Counted from the first letter of the stretch, positions 52,404-60,816 are shown. The stretch is 64,000 nucleotides of DNA from JBBSBY01 sp038250835 (GCA_038250835.1 JBBSBY010000007.1:1-64000), one strand, 5' to 3'. The notes: generated by a model not told the origin, from the letters alone. Made by a program: numbers and translations.

Positions 52404-54431
52404 ATGTTCGGAAAATTAAGCCTTTCGGCTATTCCATTTAACCATACGATCACGATAGCCGCCGTAGCCGGAGCGGTTCTCCTTGGCTTGGTCATTCTGG
52501 GTTTGGTCACTTACTACAAAAAATGGACCTACCTTTACAAAGAATGGCTGACCAGCGTCGACCACAAAAAAATCGGCATCATGTATATTATCCTCTCGTT
52601 GGTTATGTTACTACGCGGATTTTCGGACGCCATTCTGATGCGTTCTCAGCAGGCTGTCGCCGCCGGAGGCTCCCTCGGCTTTCTACCCCCTGATCATTTT
52701 AATCAGATATTCAGCGCTCACGGGTCGATAATGATTGTCTTCATGGCCATGCCGTTTCTGGTCGGGTTGATGAACATTGTTGTGCCTCAGCAAATAGGCG
52801 CCCGCGATGTGGCCTTTCCCTTCCTGAATTCGCTAAGCCTCTGGCTGACCGCAGCCGGGGCGTTGCTGATCATGGTATCACTAGGTGTGGGTGAGTTTTC
52901 CAAAGCCGGCTGGTCGGGATATTCCCCACTCACCCAACAACAGTATAGTCCCGGAGTGGGTGTGGACTATTGGATATGGGCTTTCCAGATCGGCGGAATC
53001 GGCTCGACTTTGACCGGTATCAATTTTCTCGTCACCATCATAAAAATGCGCGCTCCAGGCATGAAGCTGATGCGAATGCCGTTGTTCGTTTGGACTACTC
53101 TTTGCACCAATGTGCTCATGGTTTGGGCATTCCCTGTTTTAACGGCGGCGCTTACCATGATTACACTCGATCGTTACCTCGATATGCATTTTTTCAGCAA
53201 TACGTTCGGCGGTAACATGATGATGTATACCAATCTGTTCTGGACCTGGGGGCATCCCGAGGTTTATATCGTGATTCTGCCGGCGTTTGGGGTCTTTTCG
53301 GAAGTCGTCTCCACTTTTTCCAGCAAACGGTTGTTTGGCTATACATCATTGGTCTATGCCACTGCGGGCATTACCATCCTGTCCTTTTCAGTCTGGGTGC
53401 ATCATTTTTTCACGATGGGCGCATCTCCTAACATCAATATCGTTTTCGGTATTGCTACCATGATGATTGCCATTCCCACCGGAGTGAAGATCTTCAACTG
53501 GCTTTTTACCATGTACGGCGGTCGTGTAAGGTTTTCCACACCGATGTATTGGACGCTGGGATTTATAGTGACTTTTGCCGTCGGAGGGGCTTCAGGAGTG
53601 CTGTTGGCTGTGCCGCCCGCCGATTACGTGCTTCACAACAGCTTATTTTTAATTGCTCATTTTCACAATGTGCTTATTCCCGGTTCCCTGTTCGGTTTTT
53701 TTGCAGGTTATTATTACTGGTTCCCAAAAGCGGTCGGCTTTCGATTAAAAGAGAATTGGGGCAAACGGGCCTTCTGGTGTTGGCTGATCGGTTTTTATCT
53801 TGCTTTTATCCCCCTCTACATCTTGGGCTTCATGGGTATGCCCCGTCGGATGGCGCACTACCTCACACCTGCGTGGCATCCCTATTTGCTTGTCGCGGCT
53901 TTCGGCACCGCCGTGATCATGCTCGGCATCCTCTTTCAGGGCATCCAATTGGTTGTTAGTTACCGGGAAAGAAGGGCGCTGGACGATCCCACCGGTGATC
54001 CGTGGGACGGTCGCACATTGGAGTGGATGACGTCTTCCCCTCCCGCCGAATATAACTTCGCTAGGATACCCGTCGTTAAAGATAGTGACGCCTTTATGGA
54101 AATGAAGGAAGAAGGCGTCGCATATCGCAGGCCCGACAAATATTACGACATTGAGATGCCGAAAAACACGTCTGCGGGTTTAATTATTGGCGGATTGGCT
54201 TTCGTGTTCGGATTCGCCATGATCTGGTATATCTGGTGGTTGGCCATACTCTCCGCATTCGGTATGCTTTTTGCGGTCATTGCCCGATCAATGGATGACG
54301 ACATCCATTACGTAATACCCGCCGCGGAAGTCGAACGCGTCGAAAATGAACGTTATCGGCAATTGGGGCCAAGACTGAAGAGACGAACCACAGACGAACA
54401 CATCATCACTGAACCTGTGCCGGAGATGTAA
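52404..54431 (+). CDS. cyoB: Cytochrome bo3 quinol oxidase subunit I
   Basis: The 675-residue heme-copper subunit reduces oxygen to water and pumps protons. Heme and CuB ligands are intact: HGSIMI, GHPEVY with the Tyr crosslink, VHHFF and AHFHNV. The D-channel has NIVVPQQIGARDVAFP and the Glu in GHPEVY. The quinol site Arg, Asp, His and Gln in LRGFSDAILMRSQQ and PPDHFNQIFSAHG match E. coli CyoB. Length equals the family norm. It starts one base after cyoA and ends directly at cyoC. Confidence 0.98.
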   Translation: MFGKLSLSAIPFNHTITIAAVAGAVLLGLVILGLVTYYKKWTYLYKEWLTSVDHKKIGIMYIILSLVMLLRGFSDAILMRSQQAVAAGGSLGFLPPDHFNQIFSAHGSIMIVFMAMPFLVGLMNIVVPQQIGARDVAFPFLNSLSLWLTAAGALLIMVSLGVGEFSKAGWSGYSPLTQQQYSPGVGVDYWIWAFQIGGIGSTLTGINFLVTIIKMRAPGMKLMRMPLFVWTTLCTNVLMVWAFPVLTAALTMITLDRYLDMHFFSNTFGGNMMMYTNLFWTWGHPEVYIVILPAFGVFSEVVSTFSSKRLFGYTSLVYATAGITILSFSVWVHHFFTMGASPNINIVFGIATMMIAIPTGVKIFNWLFTMYGGRVRFSTPMYWTLGFIVTFAVGGASGVLLAVPPADYVLHNSLFLIAHFHNVLIPGSLFGFFAGYYYWFPKAVGFRLKENWGKRAFWCWLIGFYLAFIPLYILGFMGMPRRMAHYLTPAWHPYLLVAAFGTAVIMLGILFQGIQLVVSYRERRALDDPTGDPWDGRTLEWMTSSPPAEYNFARIPVVKDSDAFMEMKEEGVAYRRPDKYYDIEMPKNTSAGLIIGGLAFVFGFAMIWYIWWLAILSAFGMLFAVIARSMDDDIHYVIPAAEVERVENERYRQLGPRLKRRTTDEHIITEPVPEM

Positions 54432-55049
54432 ATGATGACAACAGAGGCTTCAACCATTGATATGGCTTATAGCGGAGAAATCGAGCACCCCGATACTATC
54501 GGCGCCCAGACACTCGGTTTCTGGATCTATCTTATGAGCGATCTCATTATATTCGGGACGCTCTTCGCCACTTATGTAGTCCTGGGCCAAAACTATGCGG
54601 GCGGCCCGACTGCCAAGGAAGTGTTTGACATCTACTATGTGCTGGGTGAAACCTTGATCCTACTGCTCAGCAGTCTAACATACGGTTTGGTTATGCTTGC
54701 CGTACGCGACGGCGTCAAGAAGTGGGTTCTCATAGGACTCGCCGTCACCTTTCTGCTGGGACTTGGGTTTGTATCCATGGAAGTTAAAGAGTTCTATGGA
54801 TTGATTACCAAAGGGCATGCACCTGACGTTAGCGCGTTCCTTTCGAGTTATTTCACTCTGGTAGGGACTCACGGAACCCATGTGACTTTCGGGCTGATCT
54901 GGATTGCCGTCATGATGGTTCAAGTCGTCGTCAAGGGGTTGACTTCCCCCGTTCAGTCGAGACTGATGCGTCTCGGCATGTTCTGGCATTTTCTGGATCT
55001 TGTCTGGATCGGCATCTTCAGTATCGTATACTTGAGGGGAGTCATGTAA
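54432..55049 (+). CDS. cyoC: Cytochrome bo3 quinol oxidase subunit III
   Basis: The 205-residue subunit has five membrane helices. LGFWIYLMSDLIIFGTLFATYVVL near the start and GTHGTHVTFGLIWIAVMM, WHFLDLVWIGIFSIVYL near the end are typical of CyoC. It supports subunit I in the complex. The cyoB TAA is followed immediately by this ATG, and its stop is followed immediately by cyoD. Confidence 0.96.
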   Translation: MMTTEASTIDMAYSGEIEHPDTIGAQTLGFWIYLMSDLIIFGTLFATYVVLGQNYAGGPTAKEVFDIYYVLGETLILLLSSLTYGLVMLAVRDGVKKWVLIGLAVTFLLGLGFVSMEVKEFYGLITKGHAPDVSAFLSSYFTLVGTHGTHVTFGLIWIAVMMVQVVVKGLTSPVQSRLMRLGMFWHFLDLVWIGIFSIVYLRGVM

Positions 55050-55370
55050 ATGAGCCAAGAAATTATTGCCGGCTCCGGGAAGGGAAGTCTTAAATCTTAC
55101 CTTACCGGTGTCGTTCTTGCCCTGATTCTTACTGCAATTCCGTTTGGAATGGTTATGAGCGCTTCTTTCTCCTCGTCCGTGCTCCTAATCGGCATATTCG
55201 GCGCCGGTATCGTTCAGATTCTAGTCCACTTGCGTTATTTCCTACATCTGGACGCTTCCTCGAGGGAAAGTTGGAACATGGCGGCCATAATATTCACATT
55301 AATAATTGTGGTTCTCTTTGTGGGAGGATCCATCTGGATCATGTATGATCTGCATCATCGAATGATGTGA
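55050..55370 (+). CDS. cyoD: Cytochrome bo3 quinol oxidase subunit IV
   Basis: The 106-residue subunit has three membrane helices (SYLTGVVLALILTAIPFGMVM, LLIGIFGAGIVQILVHLRYFLHL, NMAAIIFTLIIVVLFVGGSIWI) and the QILVHLRYFLHLD segment typical of CyoD. It aids assembly of the oxidase. It starts at the stop of cyoC and overlaps cyoE by a few bases. Confidence 0.95.
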   Translation: MSQEIIAGSGKGSLKSYLTGVVLALILTAIPFGMVMSASFSSSVLLIGIFGAGIVQILVHLRYFLHLDASSRESWNMAAIIFTLIIVVLFVGGSIWIMYDLHHRMM

Positions 55371-56275
55371 GTATGCTTTTGAAGATCAAAAACTACTTCG
55401 TCACGGCAAAACCGGGGATTATTTTCGGCAATCTGATCTCCGCTGCAGCCGGTTTTTTTCTTGCCTCCAAAGGGAGGGTTGACGCGCCGGCTCTCACGAC
55501 GACTCTCGTCGGCATAGCCTTAGTTGTCGCTTCCGGTTGTGTCTTCAACAACTGTATCGATAAAAAAATAGACCAACAAATGGCCCGAACACGCAATCGA
55601 GCCATTGCCAATGGGTTTATCGCGCTGAAAGCCGCCGTATGGTATGGGACGCTTTTGGGTATTGCAGGGCTGGCGCTGCTCTGGATGACAACAAACATAC
55701 TAACGGTAGTCATAGTGTCTTGGGGTTTTGTGATTTACGTGGGAGTGTACAGCCTGTACATGAAACGAAATTCGGTGTATAGCGCTTTAATCGGCAGCTT
55801 AGCCGGCGCCACACCGCCCGTTGCGGGATACTGCGCAGTGGCCGGTAGCTTAGACGCGGGGGCTATTATATTGTTTCTGGTCTTTAGCCTATGGCAGATG
55901 CCTCACTGCTATGCCATAGCCGTTTTCAGATTTGATGACTACGTTGCGGCGGCCATTCCGGTTTTGCCGGTCAAGCGAGGAACAGCCGCCGCAAAGACAC
56001 ACATGATCGCTTATATCTTGGCCTTCATGGCCGCCACTCTGATGCTGACCATAAGTGGATACACCGGTTACGGCGCCTCTGCAGTGGCGACCGTGTTGGG
56101 CCTAATTTGGCTATTTATGGCCTGGTTGGGGTACAAGGCACACGATGAGCGGCTCTGGGCCAAAAGGATTTATGTTTTCTCCATTCTGACCATATTCATC
56201 GTGTGCGTAATGATCTCAATCGATTTCACGCCCCCCGTTCCATCAGAAACGCTTCTAAGCTATATTCCACAATAA
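55367..56275 (+). CDS. cyoE: Heme O synthase (protoheme IX farnesyltransferase)
   Basis: The 302-residue UbiA-family membrane enzyme adds farnesyl to heme b to make heme O for the oxidase. The two aspartate-rich sites are NNCIDKKIDQQMARTRNR and a second conserved DxxxD region (FDDYVAAAIPVLPVKRG). KPGIIFGNLISAAAGFFLA opens the protein. Start is GTG at 55367, overlapping the cyoD stop, or the ATG two codons later. Last gene of the cyo operon. Confidence 0.96.
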   Translation: MSMLLKIKNYFVTAKPGIIFGNLISAAAGFFLASKGRVDAPALTTTLVGIALVVASGCVFNNCIDKKIDQQMARTRNRAIANGFIALKAAVWYGTLLGIAGLALLWMTTNILTVVIVSWGFVIYVGVYSLYMKRNSVYSALIGSLAGATPPVAGYCAVAGSLDAGAIILFLVFSLWQMPHCYAIAVFRFDDYVAAAIPVLPVKRGTAAAKTHMIAYILAFMAATLMLTISGYTGYGASAVATVLGLIWLFMAWLGYKAHDERLWAKRIYVFSILTIFIVCVMISIDFTPPVPSETLLSYIPQ

Positions 56276-56455
56276 CTCGTCCCAAATTTTACAAATCTTA
56301 ACTAAAGGACGCCGAAACCGTTACGAGCATGAGACCTCAACCAATTATAGTGATCCTCAAAAGTAATCACGGATATAATGGTAATTTCTTCAATCAGTCG
56401 ATTTTCCGAGTCACTTGAAGCTATAAAGCTTGGTTATGCATTCAGAGCTTATCAT

Positions 56456-56519
56456 CGTCATTCCAGCGGAAGCGGTAATCCAGGGGAATATGGGTCCCAG
56501 CTTTAGCTGGGACGACGGG
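56456..56519. repeat. Intergenic palindromic repeat (CGTCATTCC-type)
   Basis: The stretch begins CGTCATTCCAGCGGAAGC and GGTAATCCAGGGG, close to the widespread dispersed CGTCATTCCCGCGAAAGCGGGAATCC repeat type, and ends with a 20-bp palindrome GTCCCAGCTTTAGCTGGGAC (56494-56513; 9-bp arms). It lies between cyoE and the convergent Cys-rich gene and may act as a terminator for both. Only one copy is in this window. Confidence 0.5.
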
Positions 56520-56559
56520 TCAAAGGCTTCATTCAACAGAACGCTCATGCAAACGACGG

Positions 56560-56871
56560 TTACCACAGGCTGCCGAAGCCGCAGCATGAAGATTGCGCGC
56601 CGGCAGCGCCGCAACATGCTTTGGCCGGCGCCGCTTTTCGAAACGCCGTTCTTTGGATAGGAGCAGCGGCCTGACAACAACCGGCTCTCGGTTTTTGACT
56701 AGAATTAGAATACGCCAATACTCGATAGGTCTTCTGCGCCTTTGATTTTGAAGAGACTTTTGGAGCAACTGATGAAGCTCCAGGATCGCAGCAGGAAGCC
56801 GCGTAAACGGAACCCGATAAGAAAGCTAATGCGAGAAATGTGATCAACAAGGCAGTTATTCGTGATTTCAT
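56560..56871 (-). CDS. Secreted protein with four Cys-Cys pairs
   Basis: The 103-residue protein has a signal peptide (hydrophobic core ALLITFLALAFLSGS, cleavage probably after VYA). The mature part is low-complexity and lysine-, serine- and alanine-rich, with CC at 27-28, 65-66, 86-87 and 96-97. This spacing suits metal or metalloid binding or a disulfide-rich sink. No family is recognised. It has a strong AGGAGGTTGTA site and starts 9 bases after the ABC ATPase gene, so it is last in the metal-related operon. Confidence 0.7.
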   Translation of the reverse strand: MKSRITALLITFLALAFLSGSVYAASCCDPGASSVAPKVSSKSKAQKTYRVLAYSNSSQKPRAGCCQAAAPIQRTAFRKAAPAKACCGAAGAQSSCCGFGSLW

Positions 56872-56880
56872 TACAACCTC

Positions 56881-57609
56881 CTAAATTTGTGAATTTGCCG
56901 CTACGAAGCTGTCGGGAACCACAACCGGTCTCATAATTTCAGATTCTTTAATTCGGCCATCGGACACTTCGATAATCCTGTCGCCATATTCAGCGTTGAA
57001 TCTGCTGTGCGTCACCATGACGATGGTCTGGCCTTCCGAGTTCAACCGCTTTAGTAGAGCCATTACGTCCTGTGAGTTTCTTGAATCGAGGTTGCCGGTG
57101 GGTTCATCGGCAAACAGAATAGGAGGCTCATTGACCACGGCGCGCGCAATGGCAACTCTTTCCTGTTCACCTCCTGAAAGCTGATTGGGTAGGCGATGAG
57201 CTTTATCCGTTAGCCCCACTCTATCCAGGGCTTGCATGGCCAGTCTCTGTTTTTCAGCCTCCGAGTGGTGAGTCACAGCCAACGGTAATTGAACATTTTC
57301 GACGACATTAAGATATGGGACCAATTGAAAAGATTGAAAAATAAAGCCCATGAACTCTCGACGAAAGTCCGCCAGCTTGTCCTTGCTCAATTTGAAAATA
57401 TCGAGTCCGCCGATGACTATTTCACCTCGTGTGGGACTCAGTAGACCACCGAGCATGGAAAGCAATGTGCTCTTACCCGCGCCTGATTCTCCCATAATCG
57501 ATAGGAATTCAGCCTGGTCTATTGAAAGATCGATTTTCTCGACCGCGACGACTTTAGACTCTCCCTGACCGAATTCCTTGGATACATTTGTAACTATGAT
57601 ATAACTCAT
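56881..57609 (-). CDS. ABC transporter ATPase, MacB/LolD type
   Basis: The 242-residue ATPase has Walker A MGESGAGKSTLLSMLGG, Q-loop FIFQSFQLVPYLNVVENV, signature QLSGGEQERVAIARA, Walker B ILFADEPTGNLD and H-loop MVTHS. The FQLVPYLNVVENVQLPL segment marks the LolD/MacB/FtsE subfamily, which works with FtsX-like permeases and moves substrates by mechanotransmission rather than true transport. The ATG at 57609 is chosen because AGGAGG lies 7 bases upstream. It begins 11 bases after the permease stop. Confidence 0.93.
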   Translation of the reverse strand: MSYIIVTNVSKEFGQGESKVVAVEKIDLSIDQAEFLSIMGESGAGKSTLLSMLGGLLSPTRGEIVIGGLDIFKLSKDKLADFRREFMGFIFQSFQLVPYLNVVENVQLPLAVTHHSEAEKQRLAMQALDRVGLTDKAHRLPNQLSGGEQERVAIARAVVNEPPILFADEPTGNLDSRNSQDVMALLKRLNSEGQTIVMVTHSRFNAEYGDRIIEVSDGRIKESEIMRPVVVPDSFVAANSQI

Positions 57610-57620
57610 CTCCAAACCTC

Positions 57621-58778
57621 CTAAAGTGTCCTCAGAGCTTCACTGGGATCCATACGAGAAGCGGTTATTGCCGGATATAGCGAAGCGAGCACGCCGGTCA
57701 GCACGGCCAAAAAAACGGCTCCGACGGCAACCGTTGGGTCCAGTGAGAAATGAGGGGTTTGCTCTGAAAGAAAAGCAAGGATCAAGCGGGTAACGCCGAT
57801 GCCCATGAGATACCCAAAGACCCCGGCCATTAGAGAGACTATGGTCGCCTCAAGTAAAATAATTTTCATTATGTGGCTTTTTCTGAAACCGATTGCGCTG
57901 AATATTCCGATTTCTCTGGTTCGCTCAGTCACGCTGCCCATCATTGTGACAAACACCACCATCGAGCCTACAAAGAGGACCAATCCGGATATTCCTAATG
58001 AAAACTTTCGGAAATTGTGCAGGGTGTCCATACGCCCTTCTACTACCTGTTGAATAGCCGTAACTTTAGCGCTGGGAATCTTTTCGGAGATCTGTGTCAC
58101 GATGTCTGAAATGGGGCAGTTTTTACACAGGGCCGCTACTTCCGCCATTCCTATCGTGCCTTCTTTACCGAATACTTTTTGAGCCACAGGTAAATTCATA
58201 AAGACAAGGCCATCGTCCTGAGACCCGGTTTGAGCGAGTACACCGGACACTTTAAACTGCTGATTCTTCACGGTCACATTTGATCCAATAACCAGCTTAA
58301 GTTTCTCGGCGACTTCTCTTCCCACTAGAATTTCATTGTCAGCCGATGGTTTTACCCCAACAATTTGCCACCACTTCTTCAAAGCCAACTCCGATGGAAA
58401 ATCCACACCAACAGCCAAAATCTTCTTGCCGTCCTGCTCAAAAACCCCGAAAACTTTAGGGCTCACTATCCGAATATTGGCGGCGTTTGGAATCGTTTTA
58501 ACCTTCTCAAGATCGCTCTGCGAAATTTCGCGAAGATCGAATGATAAGCCCCCGATGTTGAGCCCACCATATGTCAAAGAGAGCCCTTCGGATTTTGGTG
58601 TGACGATGATGTTGGCGCCGAACTCGTCCATTTTATGCATTATGTCTTCTTCAAGAATTTTGGTTGTCGTTAGCAAAGCTACAACGGCGGCGACCCCAAC
58701 CAGCAGTCCCATGACTAAGAAGAAAACTTTACCTTTTCTACGCCTCAGATTGTTTACAGCTATATCACGCAGTTTCAT
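57621..58778 (-). CDS. FtsX/MacB-type ABC permease
   Basis: The 385-residue permease has one N-terminal membrane helix (GKVFFLVMGLLVGVAAVVAL), a large periplasmic domain (about 40-255) and three C-terminal helices with the conserved segment EIGIFSAIGFRKSHIMKIIL. In the periplasmic part CKNC occurs in EVAALCKNCPISDI (about residue 216), an unusual cysteine pair that could bind metal. This topology is shared with MacB and with permeases of the FetM/Cj1661-type iron systems. AGGAGG before the ATG. It is 9 bases after the DUF2318 gene. Confidence 0.9.
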   Translation of the reverse strand: MKLRDIAVNNLRRRKGKVFFLVMGLLVGVAAVVALLTTTKILEEDIMHKMDEFGANIIVTPKSEGLSLTYGGLNIGGLSFDLREISQSDLEKVKTIPNAANIRIVSPKVFGVFEQDGKKILAVGVDFPSELALKKWWQIVGVKPSADNEILVGREVAEKLKLVIGSNVTVKNQQFKVSGVLAQTGSQDDGLVFMNLPVAQKVFGKEGTIGMAEVAALCKNCPISDIVTQISEKIPSAKVTAIQQVVEGRMDTLHNFRKFSLGISGLVLFVGSMVVFVTMMGSVTERTREIGIFSAIGFRKSHIMKIILLEATIVSLMAGVFGYLMGIGVTRLILAFLSEQTPHFSLDPTVAVGAVFLAVLTGVLASLYPAITASRMDPSEALRTL

Positions 58779-58787
58779 ATGCGCCTC

Positions 58788-59249
58788 CTACTGAAAATAA
58801 CGCAGCCCGCTAACTATTTCTTTCTGACTGATGTTGAGCTTGTCGCCTTGAATGGTAGCTTTGACGGGATGTGGATTACAGCCGCCCTTGAATTCGCCGA
58901 CTTTTTCAGTCTTGAACTTGAGACCGCAGTTTGTGCAAATCATGTCATTGCCCTGCTGAACATAGCCCTTCTTGGCTTTGTGACAAACCTCGCAAGCGTC
59001 AAGAGCCGTCCGGATTTTACCGTCCTTGCTCTTGACCACAAAAAAGCGCACTCTTTGCCCATTATTAGTTTGGTATTCATAGTGGCGGGCCTTGCCGTCC
59101 TGAAAGGCGCCGACCGGGAAAGTAAACACACCATCTTTGGGTTGCACAGGCTGAGCGGGGACCGTAAAGTTCCAGGCGTAAGCCGTCAGTGGCGCCAATA
59201 TTGCGATTAAGCTTGCCGCAAGTAATTTGACGATTGATTTTTTTATCAT
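58788..59249 (-). CDS. Exported DUF2318-family protein
   Basis: The 153-residue protein has a signal peptide (KLLAASLIAILAPLTAYA) and the DUF2318 domain. Cysteines: 86 and 89 (DACEVCHKAKKGY), 105 and 108 (ICTNCGLKF) and 124 (GGCNPHP). The DUF2318 pattern is clear. CEVCH also reads as CxxCH, the c-type heme site, though most family members use the site for metal. DUF2318 proteins occur beside FtsX-LolD genes in iron-uptake loci such as Campylobacter Cj1658-Cj1663. A GAGAGGAAAAA site precedes the ATG. Confidence 0.88.
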   Translation of the reverse strand: MIKKSIVKLLAASLIAILAPLTAYAWNFTVPAQPVQPKDGVFTFPVGAFQDGKARHYEYQTNNGQRVRFFVVKSKDGKIRTALDACEVCHKAKKGYVQQGNDMICTNCGLKFKTEKVGEFKGGCNPHPVKATIQGDKLNISQKEIVSGLRYFQ

Positions 59250-59284
59250 AACTTTTTCCTCTCGGTGTTTAATTTTCTAAGCTG

Positions 59285-60226
59285 TTACTGCGTGAGAGCT
59301 GTTTTGAGTTCACTGGGCGCCCCGATCATCCGAGGCCAAAAAGTTTTCCAATCATCCTGACCTGCCGCGGCAAGGAGTGTCGATTTTAATTGCTCGTCCA
59401 CGATTTTTACGTCCGCGTCTTTGAAAATCACTCCAAGCCATTCCATGGTCTTACGAGATCTTTCATCGGTATTATTAATACCTTCTGCGACGTGTTCCTC
59501 GATTAATTTACGAAGCCCCAGCCTCTGGGCGACAATTTGAAAATATTTTTCTTTAGATCCAAAATTATCGACTATCTTTTTATCAAAAGCTTTCGGAATT
59601 AAATTTAACTCTTTCGTGATCGCTTCGATCTCGTTTTCAACTTCCTGGGGCTGCACGACGACCATGTTTTTATCAGCTTCCTGAAGAAGTATTTCTTTGC
59701 CCACAACCGAAAAAAAATTATGAGCCGTATCTCGTCCGGCCTGATCTGTTTTGTCGGCATATAACGGTATGGAAATATCCTTCTTGAATATCGGCCTACC
59801 ATTTACAACGGCGACTACACCGTCTTTTTTATCGGCGCCGCCCGGAGTGAACACGCCATCCAGGCGTGCAGGATAACCCGCTCCGGCGATTGCGTCCTTG
59901 ATTTGATCCGGAGTTATCTGTTTTTCACGGAACTTGATAGTGGCGTCTTGAGCTGCAAGACTCACATCAGCTTCGACAACCCCGGGGAGCTTTGCGGTGA
60001 TTTCTTTGACCGTTATTACACACGCGGGGCAGCTCATTTTAGTAACGGTAAACCTGGACGCCATTATGTCCCCGGTTATTACTCTGTAAGCGGCGTAAAC
60101 TCCTCCCGTGACTACCAGCATTAATGCCACCGCCATGCCAAGCTTGCGCGATTTACCTACGGAAATTTTGCGCTCGGCCTGGTTGAGGGTCTCCATACTG
60201 ATTTCTTTAATCTTCACATCGGCCAT
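59285..60226 (-). CDS. Membrane-anchored HMA-domain protein with SurA-like domain
   Basis: The 313-residue protein has one membrane helix (residues about 30-50), then an HMA metal-binding domain (about 57-125) with MSCPACVITVK (Cys66, Cys69), followed by a segment GVVAVVNGRPIFKKDI (about 136-152) and helices that look like the N-terminal SurA/peptidyl-prolyl chaperone fold. This pairing of metal-binding and chaperone-like parts is not one I know as a named family. It is first of the closely spaced gene run with DUF2318, FtsX and LolD, so it may receive or deliver metal in the periplasm. AAGGAG precedes the ATG by about 7 bases. Confidence 0.8.
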   Translation of the reverse strand: MADVKIKEISMETLNQAERKISVGKSRKLGMAVALMLVVTGGVYAAYRVITGDIMASRFTVTKMSCPACVITVKEITAKLPGVVEADVSLAAQDATIKFREKQITPDQIKDAIAGAGYPARLDGVFTPGGADKKDGVVAVVNGRPIFKKDISIPLYADKTDQAGRDTAHNFFSVVGKEILLQEADKNMVVVQPQEVENEIEAITKELNLIPKAFDKKIVDNFGSKEKYFQIVAQRLGLRKLIEEHVAEGINNTDERSRKTMEWLGVIFKDADVKIVDEQLKSTLLAAAGQDDWKTFWPRMIGAPSELKTALTQ

Positions 60227-60393
60227 TTCTGGACTCCTTGAACGATAAGTAAAACATTATTGTAGCTCGCGACTGCTCGCGGCATTATTTTGAACTAGTC
60301 TGATCTATTCGAGGAATGACAAGAATCGGGTTAGGTAATTGCTGAACGCAATGCGAGCGTCATAGGCAAATCACTTCCCCTAAAAGAACGGAA

Positions 60394-60816
60394 TCAACAA
60401 CGAAGAACGGAATCTAGGGATGAAAGAGATGATGAAGCGGTGGGAAAGAGCGCCAAAGCAGAGGATGTGGACACAGTCTTGAGTTCGGGCGCTGACAAGT
60501 CGTTAAAATTGAATGAGGATGCCAGTCGTTCTGAATCATCGATAGAAGAATTGTGAACGGCTGAAATCACTTTGATCTGTTCAAGACATCTGCATTTGGA
60601 ACATTTTTCAAAGATTTGCTGATCGCATGAACAATTTTTCTCCTGTGGAACGGCATGTTCTCCCATGGAAGCGCAGCAACTCGGCGCCGGGGCCGGAGCG
60701 CTTTGGCAACAGGTATGCTTCTTCTGTTTACAGCAGCATGGAATAGCGTAAGACGGAACCACCGACATTCCGATGACGCACAAACAGGAAAAAATTGTAA
60801 CAGCCCTTTTGAGCAT
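60394..60816 (-). CDS. Secreted Cys-rich protein, second
   Basis: The protein has a signal peptide (VTIFSCLCVIGMSVVPSYA) and a mature region starting IPCCCKQKKHTCC. Counting from the ATG at 60816 (140 residues) there are CCC, CC, CC, CSC and CxxCxC groups in the first 80 residues; the rest is serine-rich and ends in a single Cys. It may be a metal or metalloid-binding secreted protein. The GTG at 60828 is an alternative start; neither has a good site. It lies 167 bases upstream of the HMA gene in the same direction and may share control with that cluster. Confidence 0.6.
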   Translation of the reverse strand: MLKRAVTIFSCLCVIGMSVVPSYAIPCCCKQKKHTCCQSAPAPAPSCCASMGEHAVPQEKNCSCDQQIFEKCSKCRCLEQIKVISAVHNSSIDDSERLASSFNFNDLSAPELKTVSTSSALALFPTASSSLSSLDSVLRC

